Source of the DNA: Rhodanobacter sp. Root480 | Lineage (GTDB): Bacteria > Pseudomonadota > Gammaproteobacteria > Xanthomonadales > Rhodanobacteraceae | Direction: 5' to 3' | DNA: 64,000 bases | Assembly (NCBI RefSeq): GCF_001426645.1 | Contig: NZ_LMEX01000001.1 | Location: forward strand, 248,449 to 312,448 | In this document: positions 24,686 to 33,143 of the stretch, piece by piece | How positions within the stretch are numbered: the first letter of the stretch is position 1 | Layout of the letters: each line of letters starts with the position of its first letter | Program-made: the position numbers and the translations under genes | The notes under the pieces: generated by a model | Told to the model about the DNA's origin: nothing | Database searches by the model: none | Seen by the model: the letters and a program-made list of their open reading frames with translations, nothing else

Positions 24686-24733
24686 GTCGCAAATATACGA
24701 CATTGGGCAATCGATGTCATGAATATGTGACTT
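24684..24733 (-). promoter_or_regulatory. Twin operator-like inverted repeats of the XRE/AbiEii operon
   Basis: Site 1 is perfect: ATGTCG (24684-24689), 8 bases CAAATATA, CGACAT (24698-24703). Site 2 has the same layout with two mismatches: ATGTCA (24714-24719), 8 bases TGAATATG, TGACTT (24728-24733). The sites are 30 bp apart, close to three helical turns, so two repressor dimers could sit on the same DNA face. Site 1 overlaps the start codon. Confidence 0.7.
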
Positions 24734-24855
24734 CCATCGGCGGGGTCGCCGACGATTCGTTCGCCAAACGTACGATCGAAGCGCCAAAAGCCGCAAACCT
24801 TTGCCCGTCGCACGTGCGCCGGTTACCTTGGCGCTTTATTTACCAAGGACTCGCC

Positions 24856-26976
24856 ATGAAACCTCTGATTGCCTGCCTGCTGCTTGCGCTGGCGTCCGCG
24901 CCTGCGCTGGCGGCGGATGTCGATGTGGTGGACACCACGTTCGCCAAGGTCCAGGGGGCGCATCCGTTCAACGTGCGTGATCTGGTGATGATGGACCGGG
25001 TGAGCGACCCGCAGTTGTCGCCGGACGGTCGTTATGCGGCGTTTGGTGTGCGCAGTACGGATTACGCCGCGAACAAGGGTGTCACCGCGGTGTACGTGCT
25101 GGACCTGGGCAAGGGTGGCCAGCCGGTGAAGGTGGTGGAGAAGGGCAGTTCCGCGCGCTGGTCGAATGATGGGCGCAGCCTTTATTTCCTGGCGGCGGCC
25201 AAGGGTGTGACGCAGTTGTGGCGGCTGGATCTGGCGGGCGGAAATGGGCTTGATCTTGCCCGGCACGCTGCGCCGGTGCAGGTGAGCCATGGCGTGCTGG
25301 ATCTGGGTGGCTACAAGTTGTCGCCCGATGGCGGGCGGGCGCTGCTGTCGTATGAGGTGTTCACCGATTGCGCCAACCTGGCGTGCACGCATGAGCGGTT
25401 GGCTGCGCGGGAGAAGGACAAGGCCAGCGGCACGCTGTACACCAAGCTCTTTGTGCGGCACTGGGACACCTGGGCCGATGGCCGGCGCAACCAGCTATAT
25501 GTGGCGCGGTTCGACGGCAAGGGGCAGTTGCCCGCGGAGCCGACCTTGCTCACTCGCGGTATCGATGGCGATGTGCCGAGCAAGCCGTTCGGTGACGACA
25601 GCGAATTCACCTTTGCGCCGGATGGCAAGAGCGTGTTTTTCGACGTCCGCATCGCGGGCACCACGGAGCCGTGGTCGACCAATTTCGACGTGTATCGCGT
25701 ACCGGTGGATGGCTCGGCGGCGCCCACCAACCTCACGGCGGACAACAAGGCGTGGGATGGCTTTCCGGTGGCATCGCCCGACGGCAAGACGCTTTATTAC
25801 CTCGCGATGAAGAAGCCGGGCGCCGAGGCCGATCGTTTCGCGATCATGGCGCTGGACCTGGCCACGAGTGCAAAGCACGAGGTCGATCCCAAGTGGGATC
25901 GCTCGCCTGGTGGCTTGGGCATTTCGGCCGATGGCAAGACGCTTTACGCCACGGCCGATGACGAGGGCCAGCATCCGCTGTTTGCGATCGACACGGCCAG
26001 CGGCAAAGTGCGCAAGGTGGTTAGCGATGGCACGGTGGGCGGCTATTCGCTGGCGGCGGGCAAGCTGCTGCTGTCGCGCGACGACCTGAAGCGGCCTGCC
26101 GATCTGTACCTGGCGGGCACTAATGGCAGCCACTTGAAGCAAGTCACCCATTTCAACGCAGCGGACCTGAAAAACGCCCAGGTCGGTGACGCCAAGTTCT
26201 TCAACTTCAAGGGTGCCGATGGCGCGAATGTGCAGGGTTACGTGGTGAAGCCGGCGAACTACCAGCCCGGTAAAACCTATCCAGTGGCCTTCATCATCCA
26301 CGGTGGTCCGCAGGGCGCGATGGGCAATGGCTGGAGCTACCGCTGGAACCCGCAGACCTACGCCGGCCAGGGTTTTGCGGTGGTGACGGTGAACTTCCAC
26401 GGATCCACCGGCTACGGCCAGGCATTCACCGACTCTATTTCCGGTGACTGGGGCGGCAAGCCATTGGAGGATCTGAAACTGGGCTGGAAGGCCGCGTTGG
26501 ACAAGTACAGCTTCCTCGACGGCGACCGCGCCTGCGCCATGGGCGCCAGCTACGGTGGCTACATGACCTACTGGATTGCGGGCGTCTGGAACGAACCCTG
26601 GAAATGCCTGATCGATCACGACGGCGTGTTCGACACCCGCGCCATGTACTACGAAACCGAAGAGTTGTGGTTCGAGGAAATGGAGAACGGCGGCACCCAG
26701 TTCGACCACCCCGAAAACTACGAGAAATTCAACCCGATCAACTACGTCAAGGATTGGCGCGTGCCGATGCTGGTCATCCACAGCGCCAAGGATTTCCGCA
26801 TCCCCCTCACCCAGGGCCTCAGCGCATTCACCGCCCTTCAGCGCCGCGGCATCCCCAGCGAATTCCTCACCTTCCCCGACGAAAACCACTGGGTGCTGAA
26901 GCCGCACAACAGCGTGCAATGGCACGACGCGGTGAATGCGTGGTTGAAGAAGTGGACGGCGGAGGGGGCACGCTGA
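24856..26976 (+). CDS. Exported S9-family peptidase (dipeptidyl-peptidase type)
   Basis: 706 residues. Signal peptide MKPLIACLLLALASAPALA, cut before ADVD, so it is periplasmic or secreted. Residues 40-430 form a beta-propeller with repeats such as QLSPDGRYAAF, FAPDGKSVFF and ASPDGKTLYY. Residues 450-706 are an alpha/beta hydrolase: S565 in GASYGGY, D646 in HSAKDFRIP, H678 in ENHWV. HGGPQG forms the oxyanion region. Family members remove short peptides from N-termini. The start at 24856 is set by the signal peptide; the open frame upstream is ignored. Monocistronic and followed by a REP array. Confidence 0.92.
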   Translation: MKPLIACLLLALASAPALAADVDVVDTTFAKVQGAHPFNVRDLVMMDRVSDPQLSPDGRYAAFGVRSTDYAANKGVTAVYVLDLGKGGQPVKVVEKGSSARWSNDGRSLYFLAAAKGVTQLWRLDLAGGNGLDLARHAAPVQVSHGVLDLGGYKLSPDGGRALLSYEVFTDCANLACTHERLAAREKDKASGTLYTKLFVRHWDTWADGRRNQLYVARFDGKGQLPAEPTLLTRGIDGDVPSKPFGDDSEFTFAPDGKSVFFDVRIAGTTEPWSTNFDVYRVPVDGSAAPTNLTADNKAWDGFPVASPDGKTLYYLAMKKPGAEADRFAIMALDLATSAKHEVDPKWDRSPGGLGISADGKTLYATADDEGQHPLFAIDTASGKVRKVVSDGTVGGYSLAAGKLLLSRDDLKRPADLYLAGTNGSHLKQVTHFNAADLKNAQVGDAKFFNFKGADGANVQGYVVKPANYQPGKTYPVAFIIHGGPQGAMGNGWSYRWNPQTYAGQGFAVVTVNFHGSTGYGQAFTDSISGDWGGKPLEDLKLGWKAALDKYSFLDGDRACAMGASYGGYMTYWIAGVWNEPWKCLIDHDGVFDTRAMYYETEELWFEEMENGGTQFDHPENYEKFNPINYVKDWRVPMLVIHSAKDFRIPLTQGLSAFTALQRRGIPSEFLTFPDENHWVLKPHNSVQWHDAVNAWLKKWTAEGAR

Positions 26977-26992
26977 GACCGGCGGCCCAAAT

Positions 26993-27245
26993 TGTAGGAG
27001 CGGCTTCAGCCGCGACCCGGCAGCCCCGTCGCGACTGAAGTCGCTCCTACAGCGGGCTTGAGGTCTTTTTGTAGGAGCGGCTTCAGCCGCGACCCCTCGG
27101 CCCCGGCGCGACTGAAGTTGTTCCTACAGCGGCTCGAGGCTTTTTGTAGGAGCGGCTTCAGCCGCGACCCCGCAGCCTCCGTCGCGACTGAAGTCGCTCC
27201 TACAACGGCTTGAGGTTTTTTGTAGGAGGGGCTGCGGCCGCGGCC
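26993..27245. repeat. REP array upstream of the RAYT gene (three full units and one decayed)
   Basis: Hairpin pairs at 26993-27051, 27070-27127 and 27145-27204, with a degenerate arm at 27221-27245. Each pair is TGTAGGAGCGGCTTCAGCC, about 10 nt, then GTCGCGACTGAAGTCGCTCC and TACA. The spacer between pairs resembles GGCTTGAGGTTTTT. Start-to-start period is 75-77 bp, so the unit is pair plus spacer in head-to-tail tandem. Confidence 0.95.
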
Positions 27246-27352
27246 GATAGGTTCACCCGTAGCGTTGCGCTTACCCAAGTTTCCTCCGGTAACCACAGGC
27301 AGAACCGCTTGGGCCCATTCCCGCGTCATCGGTTTTCCGTCACGTTGACCGG

Positions 27353-27850
27353 ATGATCATGACGTCGGGTCAGGGACACCACAGCTTGCGGATCGGGCGC
27401 CGTTCGTTCGCTGGCCAGGTTTATTTGCTCACTACGGTCACCTATCTGCGCAGGCCATATTTTCTTGATGCCGACGTGGCCCGGTTGGTGGCCCGTTCGC
27501 TTTCATCTCCGGAGCGTTGGTTTCCCAGCCGTTGCTTGGCTTGGGTATTGATGCCGGACCATTGGCATGGGCTGGTGGAATTTGGGGGCGGCGAAACACT
27601 GGCTGTCGCCATGCAGCGAATGAAGGGTGTGACGGCGCGGCTAGCCGGAATACACGATCGACAGGTCAAGCCGCTCTGGGCGAAAGGGTTTCATGATCGC
27701 GCTTTGCGCCGCGATGAATCCGTCCGATGCGCGGCTCGCTACATCGTGGCCAATCCGGTGCGCGCAGGGTTGGCTGAAACGGTGATGGATTATCCCTATT
27801 GGGATGCGTGCTTCATGGATGGAGAAGGAGCGATCGAGGGGCTCGACTGA
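27353..27850 (+). CDS. REP-associated tyrosine transposase (RAYT, TnpA_REP, IS200-like Y1 fold)
   Basis: 165 residues. HUH motif at H70-W-H72 within MPDHWHGLVE; catalytic tyrosine Y130 in RYIVANPVRAGL; SFAGQVYLLTTVTY near the N-terminus matches the first strand of the fold. RAYTs are single-copy domesticated relatives of IS200/IS605 TnpA that nick REP hairpins and are thought to spread them. REP arrays of the same family flank the gene on both sides (26993-27245 and 27876-28112). The frame is intact and all catalytic residues remain, so the enzyme may be active. ATG at 27359 is an alternative start. Confidence 0.93.
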   Translation: MIMTSGQGHHSLRIGRRSFAGQVYLLTTVTYLRRPYFLDADVARLVARSLSSPERWFPSRCLAWVLMPDHWHGLVEFGGGETLAVAMQRMKGVTARLAGIHDRQVKPLWAKGFHDRALRRDESVRCAARYIVANPVRAGLAETVMDYPYWDACFMDGEGAIEGLD

Positions 27851-27875
27851 CCCGTCGTGGCGCCGAAGTTGCCGC

Positions 27876-28112
27876 TGTAGGAGCGGCTTCAGCCGCGACA
27901 GCGCAGCCAGGTCGCGACTGAAGTCGCTCCTACAGCGGGCATGAGATTCTTTGCAGGAGCGGCTTTAGCCGCGACCCCGCAGTCCCGTCGCGACTGAAGT
28001 CGCTCCTACATAGGGCATGAGATTCTTTGTAGGAGCGGCTTTAGCCGCGACCTGGTAGTCCTGTCGCGACTGAAGTCGCTCCTACAGAGGGCTGAGGTTC
28101 CGTAGGAGCGTC
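27876..28112. repeat. REP array downstream of the RAYT gene
   Basis: Pairs at 27876-27934, 27952-28010 and 28028-28086, exact 76-bp period, plus a truncated arm at 28100-28112 that touches the corA stop. The arm variant GGCTTTAGCC occurs in two of the three. Spacers read GGGCATGAGATTCTTT and differ from those of the upstream array, so each array has expanded separately by tandem duplication. Confidence 0.95.
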
Positions 28113-28113
28113 A

Positions 28114-29130
28114 TCACAACCACTTCGCCCGCTTCAACCCCAGGTAGATGCCGCCCACGATGCAGCCCATGACCACGATGATGGCGGGGTAGGCCCAGGG
28201 GCGGCTGAGTTCGGGCATGTGGGTGAAGTTCATGCCGTACCAGCTGGTGAGAAGGGTCGGGGCGGCGAGCATGGCGGCCCAGCCGGCGAGTTTTTTCATC
28301 ACTTCGTTCTGGCCGAAGGTGACCAGCGAGAGGTTGACGTTGATGGCGGCGGTGAGCATCTCGCGCATGGCGCTGATCGACTCGTTGACGCGGAACACGT
28401 GGTCGTAGACGTCGCGGAAATAGGCGCGCAGCTTGTCGGGAATCAGGTTGGGGTGCAGCCGCACCAGCTGGCTGATGATGTCCTGCAACGGTGCCACCGC
28501 CAGGCGCAGGGTCATCAGGTCGCGTTGCATGTCGTACAGGCGACGCACGGTGGTGCGTTTGAAGGTTTCGGCGAAGATGTCCTGTTCCAGTTGCTGCAGT
28601 TCTTCGCGGAAGTCGCGCACGATCGGCAACAGGTTGTCGACGATGAAGTCGAGCACGCTGTAGAGGCCGTAGCTGGGCCCTAGCGCCAGCAGTTCGGGAG
28701 TGTGCTCGCAGGTGCGTCGTGCGGGCGCGTACGACATCGATGCGCCGTGCCGCACGGTCACCAGGTAGCGCGGGCCGAGGAAGATATGCGTCTCGCCGAA
28801 GGTCAGTTCGCCGCCGGTGAGTTGGGCAGTCTGCACCACCATGAACAGCGAATCGCCGTAGGTTTCGATCTTGGTGCGTTGGTGGGCGTTGTGCGCATCC
28901 TCGATGGCCAGGTCGTGCAGGCCGAACTCCTCCTGCATTTTTTCCAGCAGCGTTTCGTCGGGCTCATACAAACCAACCCAGACGAAGGTGTCGGGTTGCA
29001 CCAGCACGTCGCTGATTTCATCCAGCGTGATCTCGCCGATGCGTTGGCCATCGCGCCGATAGGCGATGCAGTTGACCACTTGCTGGTCGGGCGGCGTGGA
29101 CGGGGCAACGGGTGGCGGGGCGAGATTCAT
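28114..29130 (-). CDS. corA: CorA-type magnesium/cobalt channel
   Basis: 338 residues. A cytoplasmic N-terminal funnel (1-270) with the long helix EELQQLEQDIFAETFKRTTV, then two membrane helices; the first ends with the selectivity motif Y298-G-M-N (GMN 299-301) and the short basic tail KRAKWL follows the second. Forms a pentamer in the inner membrane and admits Mg2+, or Co2+ and Ni2+. Its stop codon lies immediately beside the last REP arm, which may protect the 3' end of its mRNA. Confidence 0.95.
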   Translation of the reverse strand: MNLAPPPVAPSTPPDQQVVNCIAYRRDGQRIGEITLDEISDVLVQPDTFVWVGLYEPDETLLEKMQEEFGLHDLAIEDAHNAHQRTKIETYGDSLFMVVQTAQLTGGELTFGETHIFLGPRYLVTVRHGASMSYAPARRTCEHTPELLALGPSYGLYSVLDFIVDNLLPIVRDFREELQQLEQDIFAETFKRTTVRRLYDMQRDLMTLRLAVAPLQDIISQLVRLHPNLIPDKLRAYFRDVYDHVFRVNESISAMREMLTAAINVNLSLVTFGQNEVMKKLAGWAAMLAAPTLLTSWYGMNFTHMPELSRPWAYPAIIVVMGCIVGGIYLGLKRAKWL

Positions 29131-29184
29131 CGACGCATGATGCCCCGCTGCCCCAAGTGGGGCAATGAAACTTAGGGTGTTGCC

Positions 29185-30396
29185 CTAGCAGGGGCGACGC
29201 AAACGCCAGGCCAGCATCAGCCAGATCGGCAGCGCAAACAGCAGCCAGGGCTGGTTCTGCTGCACTACGCCGGGTAGCAGGTGCAGCACGACCGCGACGA
29301 TCGTCGCCAGCAGTTGCACCGCGATCACGCCGTCGATGAAACGCGATGGGGTTATGCCACGGCGCGCGCGCCACAGCGAAGGCAGCAACAGCCAGGCCAG
29401 CGGATTGAACAGCAGCAGGTTGGCATTGGCCCAGGCCGAGTGATGCGCGGTCAGCGTCCACAACACCAGCAGCACCAGCCCCACGATTCCGGCGGCCAGC
29501 GCGTAGAGCATCCCCAGCAGGGTGAATCCGGTGGGCCAGAAGCGTCGCGCCAGCAGCATCAGCAAAGCGATACCCAAGCCCGCCAGCGCCAATGGCCCGC
29601 GCAGGTCGGGTGCACTGGCCGGCGGCGTGTCGAGACGGTTCGCCGACACGACGCGGCTGTCCGACACCAGCGGTTGCAGTCCACCCTTGCCATCGTCGAT
29701 GCGCACGTTTTCGACGGCGCGCTGCAAGACCATCGGTATGAAGCTCTCCTGCCACAGCGTCAGCGGGTGGTCGGCGTACGGCCCCAGGCCCAGGTCGAGC
29801 ACCAGCATCAGCGCCGGTTGGTTGCTCATAAGGCGCAGCGTTTGCTGGCGGTAGGTCATGCCACCGGGCCGCGCTGCGAGCTGGGCCTTCAGTGCGCCGC
29901 CCAGTGCCTGGTCCAGCGCGTTGCGTACCCGCGTGGCGCAATTGTCGACGTAGTAGTCGTAGCCGTAGTGGCTGTTTTCCGGGCGCAGGTTCCACAGCAG
30001 GAAATCGCGCAACGCGCCGGCCTGTGCCGTAGTCAGCGCCAGGCGTTGGCGGGTGATCGAGCGGCCGGTCTCGATGTAATAGCTTTCGTCGATGTTGCTG
30101 AGCGCCGCGCCCATCATGTAGTTCATGCGGCCGCGGGCGAAGTTCAGGAAGAAATTCTCCTGGTCGAAATCGAACTCGCCGTAATTGAAATTGACCGACT
30201 CACCCGAGACCGTGTCGCGCACCTGAAGCGCGTCGTGGCCGAAGCGCTCCCAGTAGGTTTCGCCCGGGCCGTAGGTGATCAGCGCGATCTCCAGATTGGC
30301 CGCCGGCGCGTTGGCGACGCTGGCGTGGGTTGGCGAAGCCAGCAGCCATGACATGGCGATGAAGAGCGCGAGGGCGATGTGGCGCAGGGGTGTCAT
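29185..30396 (-). CDS. DUF4105 / Lnb N-terminal periplasmic domain protein
   Basis: 403 residues. Signal sequence (1-25), then a periplasmic domain (about 30-260) with LITYGPGETYWERFGHDALQ, NFNYGEFDF and YDYYVDNCATRVRNALD: the conserved histidine and cysteine are those of the DUF4105 family, whose papain-like fold includes the lipoprotein N-acyltransferase Lnb. The C-terminal 150 residues contain four or five membrane helices. It lies downstream of phoH-ybeY-corC, the slot in which E. coli carries lnt. A lipoprotein-acylating or amidase-like role is therefore plausible but unproven. A REP hairpin separates it from corC. Confidence 0.8.
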   Translation of the reverse strand: MTPLRHIALALFIAMSWLLASPTHASVANAPAANLEIALITYGPGETYWERFGHDALQVRDTVSGESVNFNYGEFDFDQENFFLNFARGRMNYMMGAALSNIDESYYIETGRSITRQRLALTTAQAGALRDFLLWNLRPENSHYGYDYYVDNCATRVRNALDQALGGALKAQLAARPGGMTYRQQTLRLMSNQPALMLVLDLGLGPYADHPLTLWQESFIPMVLQRAVENVRIDDGKGGLQPLVSDSRVVSANRLDTPPASAPDLRGPLALAGLGIALLMLLARRFWPTGFTLLGMLYALAAGIVGLVLLVLWTLTAHHSAWANANLLLFNPLAWLLLPSLWRARRGITPSRFIDGVIAVQLLATIVAVVLHLLPGVVQQNQPWLLFALPIWLMLAWRLRRPC

Positions 30397-30431
30397 CGCA
30401 GGGTTCCGGTTGCGGTAGTTGAGGCGGTACT

Positions 30432-30504
30432 TGTAGGAGCGACTTCAGTCGCGATGCTTTTCGCTGATCGGGCAAAGAGCATCGCGACTGAAGTCGCTCC
30501 TACA
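30432..30504. repeat. REP hairpin between corC and the DUF4105 gene
   Basis: TGTAGGAGCGACTTCAGTCG at the left pairs with the exact reverse complement at the right, with the stem extended by CGATGCTTT/AAAGAGCATCG. The loop is about 13 nt. This is the longest, most perfect REP in the window. Confidence 0.92.
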
Positions 30505-30524
30505 GGGGCGGCATCCGCAAGGAT

Positions 30525-31370
30525 CTACTCGGCCTGGCGGGTGACGCGGAATTGCTGCACGCGGCGGTCGTCGGCCTGGGTGACGTGGAACAGGTAATCG
30601 TCGATGGCCACTTCCTCGTCCACTTCCGGCAGGTGGCCGAACTCGGAGGTGACCAGGCCGCCCACGGTGTCGTATTCCTCGTCGGAAAACGCGGCGCCGG
30701 TCTCTTCGTTGAAGTCCTCGATCGGGGTCAGCGCGCTGACCAGCCAATCGCCGCCGGGCTGGGCGTACATGAGGACGGGTTCTTCCTCGTCGTCGTGTTC
30801 GTCGTCGATCTCGCCCACGATCTGTTCCAGCACATCCTCGATGGTGATCAGCCCGGCCACGCCGCCGTACTCGTTCACCACCAGCGCCATGTGGTTGCGC
30901 GACAGGCGGAACTCGGCCAGCAGCACGTTCAACCGCATGGATTCGGGAATCAGCACGGCCGGGCGCAGGATGGCGCGGATATCGAAGTCGGCACCGTTGC
31001 CGAAAAACTTCAGCAGATCCTTGGCCAGCAGGATGCCCAGGATTTCGTCCTTGTCCTCGCCATGCACGGGGAAGCGGGAATGGCCCGATTCGACCACGGC
31101 GGCAAGGATGTCGGGAAGGGTGGACTCGGCGGCGATCATCACGATCTGCGCGCGCGGCACCATCACATCGTCCACGCTCAGTTCGGTGACCTTGATCGCA
31201 CCCTCGACCATGGTGAGGGTGTCAGCGGACAACAGTCCGTTGGTCTGGGCGGCGCGCAGTTCGTCGAGCAGTTCGTCGCGGTTGCGGGCTTCGCCAGCAA
31301 AAAGATGGCCCAGTCGATCCCACCAGGTACGGTGGGCCGGGCCGCTGGTACTACCAGGGTCGTCGTTCAT
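30525..31370 (-). CDS. corC: CorC/HlyC-family CBS-domain protein
   Basis: 281 residues, soluble. Two CBS domains (about 65-185) with the characteristic DVMVPRAQIVMIAAEST and GHSRFPVHGEDKDEILGILLAKDLL. VVNEYGGVAGLITIEDVLEQIVGEI closes the pair, and a CorC_HlyC C-terminal domain (about 200-281) follows. Linked in E. coli to magnesium and cobalt efflux and to membrane integrity. It follows ybeY at 134 bp on the same strand, in the conserved phoH-ybeY-corC order. The acidic stretch EIDDEHDDEEE is typical. Confidence 0.93.
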   Translation of the reverse strand: MNDDPGSTSGPAHRTWWDRLGHLFAGEARNRDELLDELRAAQTNGLLSADTLTMVEGAIKVTELSVDDVMVPRAQIVMIAAESTLPDILAAVVESGHSRFPVHGEDKDEILGILLAKDLLKFFGNGADFDIRAILRPAVLIPESMRLNVLLAEFRLSRNHMALVVNEYGGVAGLITIEDVLEQIVGEIDDEHDDEEEPVLMYAQPGGDWLVSALTPIEDFNEETGAAFSDEEYDTVGGLVTSEFGHLPEVDEEVAIDDYLFHVTQADDRRVQQFRVTRQAE

Positions 31371-31504
31371 TACTCGTTTGAATTCAGCCCGAAAACGGGC
31401 GGAAGGCCGATTCTAGCGGAAAAATTTTGACGGTTCAGTGGCATGGGCAAGGGTTTGGGCTTCGGTGGCCGCGTGGCGCTCCCGATCGCGCTCAGGATGC
31501 GCTC

Positions 31505-32050
31505 CTACACGGGAGTGTACGGATCGGGGATGTCCAGGCCAGCCAGGATGCGGGTTTCCAGCGCTTCCATGGCTTCGGCCTGCGCCTCCTCGATGTGATC
31601 GTGGCCCAGCAGGTGCAGCACGCCATGCACGGTGAGATGCGCCCAATGGTTGCGCAGTGGCTTGCCCTGTTCGGCCGCTTCGCGGGCCACCACGGGCGCG
31701 CAGATCGCCAGGTCGCCGATCAGCGGCAGCGCCACGCCGGGCGGCAGTTCGGCGGGAAACGACAGCACGTTGGTGGCGTAATCCTTGCCCCGGTAATCGC
31801 GGTTCAGTGCGCGGCCTTCGTCGGTGTCGACGATGCGGATCGCCAGCTCGGTGGATTTGCGCCGCCGTGCGCCGCGCAGCGCGGCCTCGACCCAGAGGCG
31901 GAAGCTGGCCGCTGCCGGTACGCCGGCGCGGGGTACGGCGTAGCCGACATGGAGGTGTACGTTTTCTTGTGGGGGCGATTTCGGTCGCGACGCTTCCTTC
32001 TTCGGGCCGGTCGCGACTGAAGTCGCTCCTACAGGGGTGTGGTGGCTCAT
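31505..32050 (-). CDS. ybeY: YbeY endoribonuclease with a REP-encoded N-terminal insert
   Basis: 181 residues. Zinc-dependent RNase of the UPF0054 family that matures 16S rRNA and acts in ribosome quality control. The zinc site is [11 protein letters not shown] near residue 140 ([11 protein letters not shown]); [15 protein letters not shown] is the other family block. The family-like sequence begins only at about residue 30 (HLHVGYAVP). Residues 7-28 ([20 protein letters not shown] and two more) are encoded by a REP hairpin. No other in-frame ATG, GTG or TTG exists downstream before the domain, and the ATG at 32050 overlaps the phoH stop (ATGA), so the REP must be translated. Confidence 0.9.
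   Translation of the reverse strand: MSHHTPVGATSVATGPKKEASRPKSPPQENVHLHVGYAVPRAGVPAAASFRLWVEAALRGARRRKSTELAIRIVDTDEGRALNRDYRGKDYATNVLSFPAELPPGVALPLIGDLAICAPVVAREAAEQGKPLRNHWAHLTVHGVLHLLGHDHIEEAQAEAMEALETRILAGLDIPDPYTPV
31968..32033. repeat. REP hairpin inside the ybeY coding sequence
   Basis: The left arm TGTGGGGGCGATTTCGGTCG and right arm CGCGACTGAAGTCGCTCCTA pair imperfectly. The element covers codons 6 to 28 of ybeY; the insert is a multiple of three and free of stop codons in this frame. Confidence 0.9.
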
Positions 32051-33030
32051 TCGGCGTCCCCGTCTTTCTGCTCGAACGCCTCGTACGCGCGCACGATTTT
32101 CGCCACCAGCGGATGGCGCACCACATCACGCGAGGTGAAGAAGGTGAAGCTGATGCCGTTGACGTCGCGCAGCACTTCCACGGCCTGGCGCAGGCCGGAT
32201 TTGGTCTGCCGCGGCAGATCCACCTGGGTGACGTCACCGGTGATCACAGCCACCGTGCCGAAGCCGATGCGGGTGAGGAACATCTTCATTTGCTCGACGG
32301 TGGTGTTCTGCGCCTCGTCCAGGATCACGTAGGAATCGTTGAGGGTGCGCCCGCGCATATAGGCCAGCGGGGCGATCTCGATCACGTTGCGTTCGATCAG
32401 CTTGGCCACCCGCTCGAAACCCAGCATCTCGTAAAGCGCGTCGTACAGCGGGCGCAGGTAGGGATCGACTTTTTGCGACAGGTCGCCGGGCAGGAAGCCC
32501 AGCTTTTCGCCGGCCTCGACGGCCGGACGCACCAGCAGCAGGCGCTGCACCCGATTCGCCTCCAGTGCCTCGACCGCGCTGGCCACCGCCAGGTAGGTCT
32601 TGCCGGTGCCGGCCGGGCCCACGCCGAAATTGATGTCGTGGGTGGCGATGGCGTGCAGGTAGCGCTCCTGGTTGGCGCCGCGGCCCTTGATCAGGCCACG
32701 CTTCACCTTGATCAGCACTTCGGGCGTGTTCTCGGCGGCATCCGCCGTGATCGCGTCGACACCGGATTCGGCCAGGTGCAGGTTGATGCGGGCGCCGGTC
32801 AGCGATTCGTCCTCAGTGCTGGCGTACAGCGCGCGTAACACTTTCTCGGCCGCGCGCGTGGCCACGTCCTCGCCGATCACCTGAAAGATGCTGCCGCGAT
32901 GGTTGATCTCCACGCCCAGGCGCAACTCGATCTGCCGCAGGTGTTCGTCGAACGGACCGGACAGATTCGCCAGGCGGGCGTTGTCTTCGGGATCGAGGGT
33001 GAAATCGCGCTGGTTGAGGCCGTTGGTCAT
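32047..33030 (-). CDS. ybeZ: PhoH-family ATPase (YbeZ)
   Basis: 327 residues. N-terminal RNA-binding-like segment (1-115), then a P-loop ATPase: Walker [14 protein letters not shown] (about 137-149), Walker [11 protein letters not shown] (about 230), and [13 protein letters not shown] near the C-terminus. YbeZ works with YbeY in rRNA processing and is encoded just upstream of it, with ATGA overlap. First gene of the phoH-ybeY-corC group; it diverges from hslR. Confidence 0.93.
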   Translation of the reverse strand: MTNGLNQRDFTLDPEDNARLANLSGPFDEHLRQIELRLGVEINHRGSIFQVIGEDVATRAAEKVLRALYASTEDESLTGARINLHLAESGVDAITADAAENTPEVLIKVKRGLIKGRGANQERYLHAIATHDINFGVGPAGTGKTYLAVASAVEALEANRVQRLLLVRPAVEAGEKLGFLPGDLSQKVDPYLRPLYDALYEMLGFERVAKLIERNVIEIAPLAYMRGRTLNDSYVILDEAQNTTVEQMKMFLTRIGFGTVAVITGDVTQVDLPRQTKSGLRQAVEVLRDVNGISFTFFTSRDVVRHPLVAKIVRAYEAFEQKDGDAE

Positions 33031-33143
33031 GGTCGGGCGATGCGGAGCCGCAGAAAAAGGACCGTCAGGATAACTGATGCGCGTGGCGGCACTGTCGAGA
33101 AGTGGCGGTTGCGGCGGGCGCAGAACACTCCAAAATGGCAGGC

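Noticed and set aside
26993..28112. Regularly spaced repeats resembling a CRISPR array
   Set aside because: The repeats are palindromic pairs in 76-bp tandem units, the spacers are near-identical to one another and not unique, and a RAYT gene, not cas genes, is present.
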